This document shows positions 5,741 through 7,811 of a stretch of 7,811 nucleotides of DNA, one piece after another. The position numbers and the translations under genes are program-made. Source of the stretch: Bacillota bacterium. Its GTDB lineage: Bacteria > Bacillota > Clostridia > Christensenellales > SZUA-584. The stretch lies in assembly GCA_023441905.1 (NCBI GenBank), contig JAEZNC010000112.1, positions 1-7,811 on the forward strand, in the 5' to 3' direction. Below the pieces are notes generated by a model, which ran no database searches, was not told where the DNA came from, and saw only the letters and a program-made list of their open reading frames with translations. Positions within the stretch are counted from its first letter, which is position 1. Each line of letters begins with the position of its first letter.

Positions 5741-6220
5741 TTACTGTTCTTTTTTGGCTGCGGACACAAACAGCCGAAACCGCCTGTGCAGTTCGGGGCT
5801 CGACGCAAAGAACATATTGAGCATTTCCAAATGCTCGAGCGTGTTGGCGCTGATATTGTGTTCAATCAGTTCGGTCTCAACCAGAATGTTCTCGTTAATG
5901 CCGATCATATCAAGAAATTTCTCTATTGTTTTATGCCGGTACAGTAAATACGCCCCAAGCTCTTTCCCCGATTCCGACAACTCGATGATGCCATACCTTT
6001 TGTATTTGATGAAGCCGAGCTCACCGAGCTTTTGCACCATCTTTGTGGCGGATGAAGCCCTCACATTGAGTTTTTCCGCCAATTCATTGATGCGAAAATA
6101 CCCTTCCGCCCCGGCATTTCTGAAAATCATCTCGAGGTAATCCTCCATCGCAGATGTCAGCAGCTTGTTGTTTTGGCTCAGCAGCTGATACCCCCTCACC
6201 GTATGAAACTCGTTTTCCAT
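5741..6220 (-). CDS. MntR-like metal-dependent repressor
   Basis: A 159-residue DtxR-family regulator. An N-terminal tail of about 22 residues precedes the winged helix-turn-helix (SAMEDYLEMIF, INELAEKLNVRASSATKMVQKL, wing KRYGIIELSESG). The dimerisation helices follow. The primary metal-site residues of MntR are all present: D27, E30, H96, E117, E120 and H121 (MntR Asp8, Glu11, His77, Glu99, Glu102, His103). The recognition helix SSATKMVQKL is also close to that of MntR. This ligand set is associated with Mn(II) in Bacillus MntR, although Fe-responsive relatives exist. The start at 6220 is chosen because GGGATGAT lies about 9 bases upstream; ATG at 6229 and 6226 are alternatives, but nothing precedes them at proper spacing. 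It diverges from the second feoA-feoB system, its likely target (inference). Confidence 0.93.
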   Translation of the reverse strand: MENEFHTVRGYQLLSQNNKLLTSAMEDYLEMIFRNAGAEGYFRINELAEKLNVRASSATKMVQKLGELGFIKYKRYGIIELSESGKELGAYLLYRHKTIEKFLDMIGINENILVETELIEHNISANTLEHLEMLNMFFASSPELHRRFRLFVSAAKKEQ

Positions 6221-6252
6221 TATCATCATCCCATAATATAGAGTGTGTTGCT

Positions 6253-6264
6253 TAATGCATTATA
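6253..6264 (-). promoter_or_regulatory. -10 element overlapping a palindrome, second regulator
   Basis: On the minus strand a perfect TATAAT (6259-6264) lies about 38 bases before the regulator's ATG. It overlaps TAATGCATTA (6253-6262), a perfect 10-base palindrome. No convincing -35 is seen at the expected distance. Such a site would suit autoregulation; this is inference. Confidence 0.35.
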
Positions 6265-6365
6265 TTCGTCACAATCTAAAAAATATCTGAATATAGTGTA
6301 GAGAAAAAAACTTTCTCGCGGCTAACAACGCGTGAAATTGATATAGATGTAAAGAGGAAATCAAT

Positions 6366-6608
6366 ATGGACAATGATAACTATATACCGCTGTTTTTTCT
6401 GCCGATCGGGCAAAAGGCACGCGTTAAAAAACTGACTTCAGACGGCACGTCCAGACGCAGAATGCTCGACCTTGGGCTCATCATCGATACGGTCGTTGAG
6501 GCTGTACTCAAGAGCCCGGCGGGCGACCCTGTCGCTTATGATATACGCGGTGCCGTCATAGCCCTGCGCAGTGAAGAGGCCAGCCAGATCATGGTTCAAT
6601 CCTGCTGA
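6366..6608 (+). CDS. feoA: FeoA-family protein of the second Feo system
   Basis: An 80-residue FeoA domain protein. After a short N-terminal tail come PLFFLPIGQKARVKKLTSDG, then RRRMLDLGLIIDTVVEAVLKSPAGDPVAYDIRGAVIALRSEEASQIMV. The R-R-R-M-L-D-L-G turn and the P-x-G-D-P-x-x-Y-x-I-R-G-x-x-I-A-L-R segment are textbook FeoA. It is predicted to be a cytoplasmic SH3-like partner of the FeoB encoded directly downstream. The start at 6366 has AGAGGAAATCAAT upstream. The stop is 13 bases before the feoB start, and the stop codon overlaps that gene's GAGGAGGGG ribosome site, so the two are very likely translated together. Transcription starts in the 137-base region shared with the divergent MntR-like gene, where TATAGT at 6292-6297 is a possible -10 without a good -35. 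Confidence 0.95.
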   Translation: MDNDNYIPLFFLPIGQKARVKKLTSDGTSRRRMLDLGLIIDTVVEAVLKSPAGDPVAYDIRGAVIALRSEEASQIMVQSC

Positions 6609-6621
6609 GGAGGGGTTTTAC

Positions 6622-7811
6622 ATGGGCTTAACAAACCAGTCGACCGGCCTTCACGCGATGGGAAGCGGGCTGACTGTTGCGCGAACGACGCCGTTCGATA
6701 AAATCATCGCTCTTGCCGGCAACCCGAACGTCGGCAAGAGCACCGTTTTCAACAGTCTGACCGGACTCAAGCAGCACACGGGTAACTGGCCAGGCAAAAC
6801 AGTGACCAACGCGCAAGGGAGATACCGCCATAAGGATACTCATTTCATCATGGTTGATCTCCCGGGTACATACTCGCTGATGGCCAACTCCGCCGAGGAA
6901 GAGGTCGCTCGTGATTTTATTTGCTTTGCCGGGCCTGATGCCACCGTGGTTGTCACTGACGCGACGTGTTTGGAACGAAATCTGAATCTCGTGCTGCAAA
7001 CTTTGGAAATCACAGACAGGGTTGTCGTCTGTGTGAACCTTATCGACGAAGCCAAGCGCAAGAAGATTCACATCGATTTAAAATCACTTTCCGGGCTTTT
7101 GGGCGTGCCTGTGGTGGGAACCAACGCTCGAAAAAGCAAGGGCCTCGGGGTTCTGATGGATGCTGTTTATGAGGTGTCGCACCATGCCCATACGGCCCCG
7201 CTTAAAATCACCTATGATGAAACCGTTGAGCAGGCCGTCGGTATGATTGAACCGACAGTTAAAGAGCGGCTCGGCGATAAGCTAAGCAGCCGCTGGATAG
7301 CATTAAAGCTGCTGGATGGTGATGATGCCCTATTAAGATCGATCAAGACATCTTTGGGCTTCGACCTTATGGAGAGTGAAACCGTCCGGGAAAAAGTTAA
7401 TCTGGCAAGGAGCTTGCTGCGGGGAGCCGCAGTAGACATGGACGCGCTTCGGGATCACATTGTTTCACGTATTGTGAGCACCGCGGAGAACATTTGCAGC
7501 CAAAGCGTCAAATTTGAGAATACGACGTATAATCAGACAGACCGTAAAATTGACAGAGTTCTCACGTCGCGTGTCTTTGGCCTGCCCATCATGCTGGCGC
7601 TGCTGGGCGTGATATTCTGGCTCACGATGACAGGCGCGAACTATCCGTCTCAGCTGCTGTCAAGCGGTCTGTTTTGGATAGAAGACCGTCTGACCGAACT
7701 GTTCACCTGGCTTGGTGCCGCCGATTGGCTTCACGGCATCATCGTTCTTGGGATGTACCGGACGCTCGCGTGGGTGGTTTCCGTCATGCTGCCGCCGATG
7801 GCCATCTTCTT
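6622..7811 (+). CDS. feoB: FeoB, second copy (partial, cut by window end)
   Basis: The first 396 residues of a FeoB permease; the gene continues beyond the window. About 26 residues precede the G domain, longer than in the first copy, where G1 starts at residue 9. Motifs: G1 GNPNVGKS at 33-40, switch HTGNWPGKTV at 52-61, G3 DLPG at 79-82, G4 NLID at 139-142, G5 probably TNARKS near 167-172. A helical regulatory region follows to about 310, then the first membrane segment (FGLPIMLALLGVIFWLTMTG). The last visible part, GMYRTLAWVVSVMLPPMAIFF, is unlike the equivalent GIIGGLAAPIGFAPQMAILFF of the first FeoB and belongs to a second FeoB type common in Clostridia. The start follows GAGGAGGGG by 6 bases. 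The Gate cysteines lie downstream and cannot be checked. The substrate is Fe(II) by family, but FeoB2 proteins that carry Mn(II) are known. Confidence 0.96.
   Translation, partial: MGLTNQSTGLHAMGSGLTVARTTPFDKIIALAGNPNVGKSTVFNSLTGLKQHTGNWPGKTVTNAQGRYRHKDTHFIMVDLPGTYSLMANSAEEEVARDFICFAGPDATVVVTDATCLERNLNLVLQTLEITDRVVVCVNLIDEAKRKKIHIDLKSLSGLLGVPVVGTNARKSKGLGVLMDAVYEVSHHAHTAPLKITYDETVEQAVGMIEPTVKERLGDKLSSRWIALKLLDGDDALLRSIKTSLGFDLMESETVREKVNLARSLLRGAAVDMDALRDHIVSRIVSTAENICSQSVKFENTTYNQTDRKIDRVLTSRVFGLPIMLALLGVIFWLTMTGANYPSQLLSSGLFWIEDRLTELFTWLGAADWLHGIIVLGMYRTLAWVVSVMLPPMAIF

Noticed and set aside
6301..6317. Inverted repeat GAGAAA / TTTCTC upstream of the second feoA
   Set aside because: Only 6 bp, mostly A-T, in an A-rich tract; no U tail and no likeness to known operators or riboswitches.
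6320..6327. GGCTAACA half-site upstream of the second feoA
   Set aside because: No matching inverted half at the spacing of the other boxes; a single 8-base match is expected by chance often enough.
1..7811. CRISPR arrays, tRNA or rRNA genes, insertion sequences
   Set aside because: I looked for regularly spaced repeats, cloverleaf stems, transposase motifs and long terminal inverted repeats on both strands and saw none.

Overview
The window looks like chromosomal DNA of a low-GC Gram-positive anaerobe, most likely a member of the Clostridia. The reasons are strong GAGGAGG-type ribosome binding sites on the feo genes, a FeoB-associated Cys-rich membrane peptide, a DUF3793 protein, and two FeoB types often seen together in Clostridia. 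The organism call is inference. No rRNA, tRNA, CRISPR or mobile element is visible. The whole window is a metal-homeostasis island.

Layout. Positions 1-587 hold no recognisable gene: an AT-rich stretch, then a possible 43-residue reading frame on the minus strand between two hairpins. Positions 588-3421 carry a minus-strand ferrous iron operon, transcribed feoA - feoA - feoB - Cys-rich FeoB-associated peptide. A divergent control region (about 3422-3585) separates it from a plus-strand unit holding a DtxR-family regulator and a ZIP metal transporter. That unit ends in a strong terminator lying inside the 3' end of a convergent DUF3793 gene. The DUF3793 gene and a second DtxR-family regulator lie on the minus strand. 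Divergent from them is a second Feo system on the plus strand (feoA, then feoB cut by the window edge at 7811).

How they fit together. There are three FeoA proteins, two dissimilar FeoB permeases, one ZIP permease and two metal-sensing repressor candidates in under 8 kb. The first regulator has a DtxR/IdeR-like metal site with Cys-Glu-His, whereas the second has the full MntR ligand set Asp/Glu/His/Glu/Glu/His. Each sits divergently next to one Feo system. This suggests, as inference, that the two Feo systems answer to different metals or different set points.

The control region of the first operon contains palindromes built on GTTAGCC/GGCTAAC, resembling the DtxR/IdeR box. One lies between a good -35 and -10 of the feoA promoter. 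A near copy, sharing an identical 11-base core, lies directly before feoB, behind a terminator-like hairpin at the end of the second feoA. FeoB in that operon may therefore have its own metal-controlled promoter.
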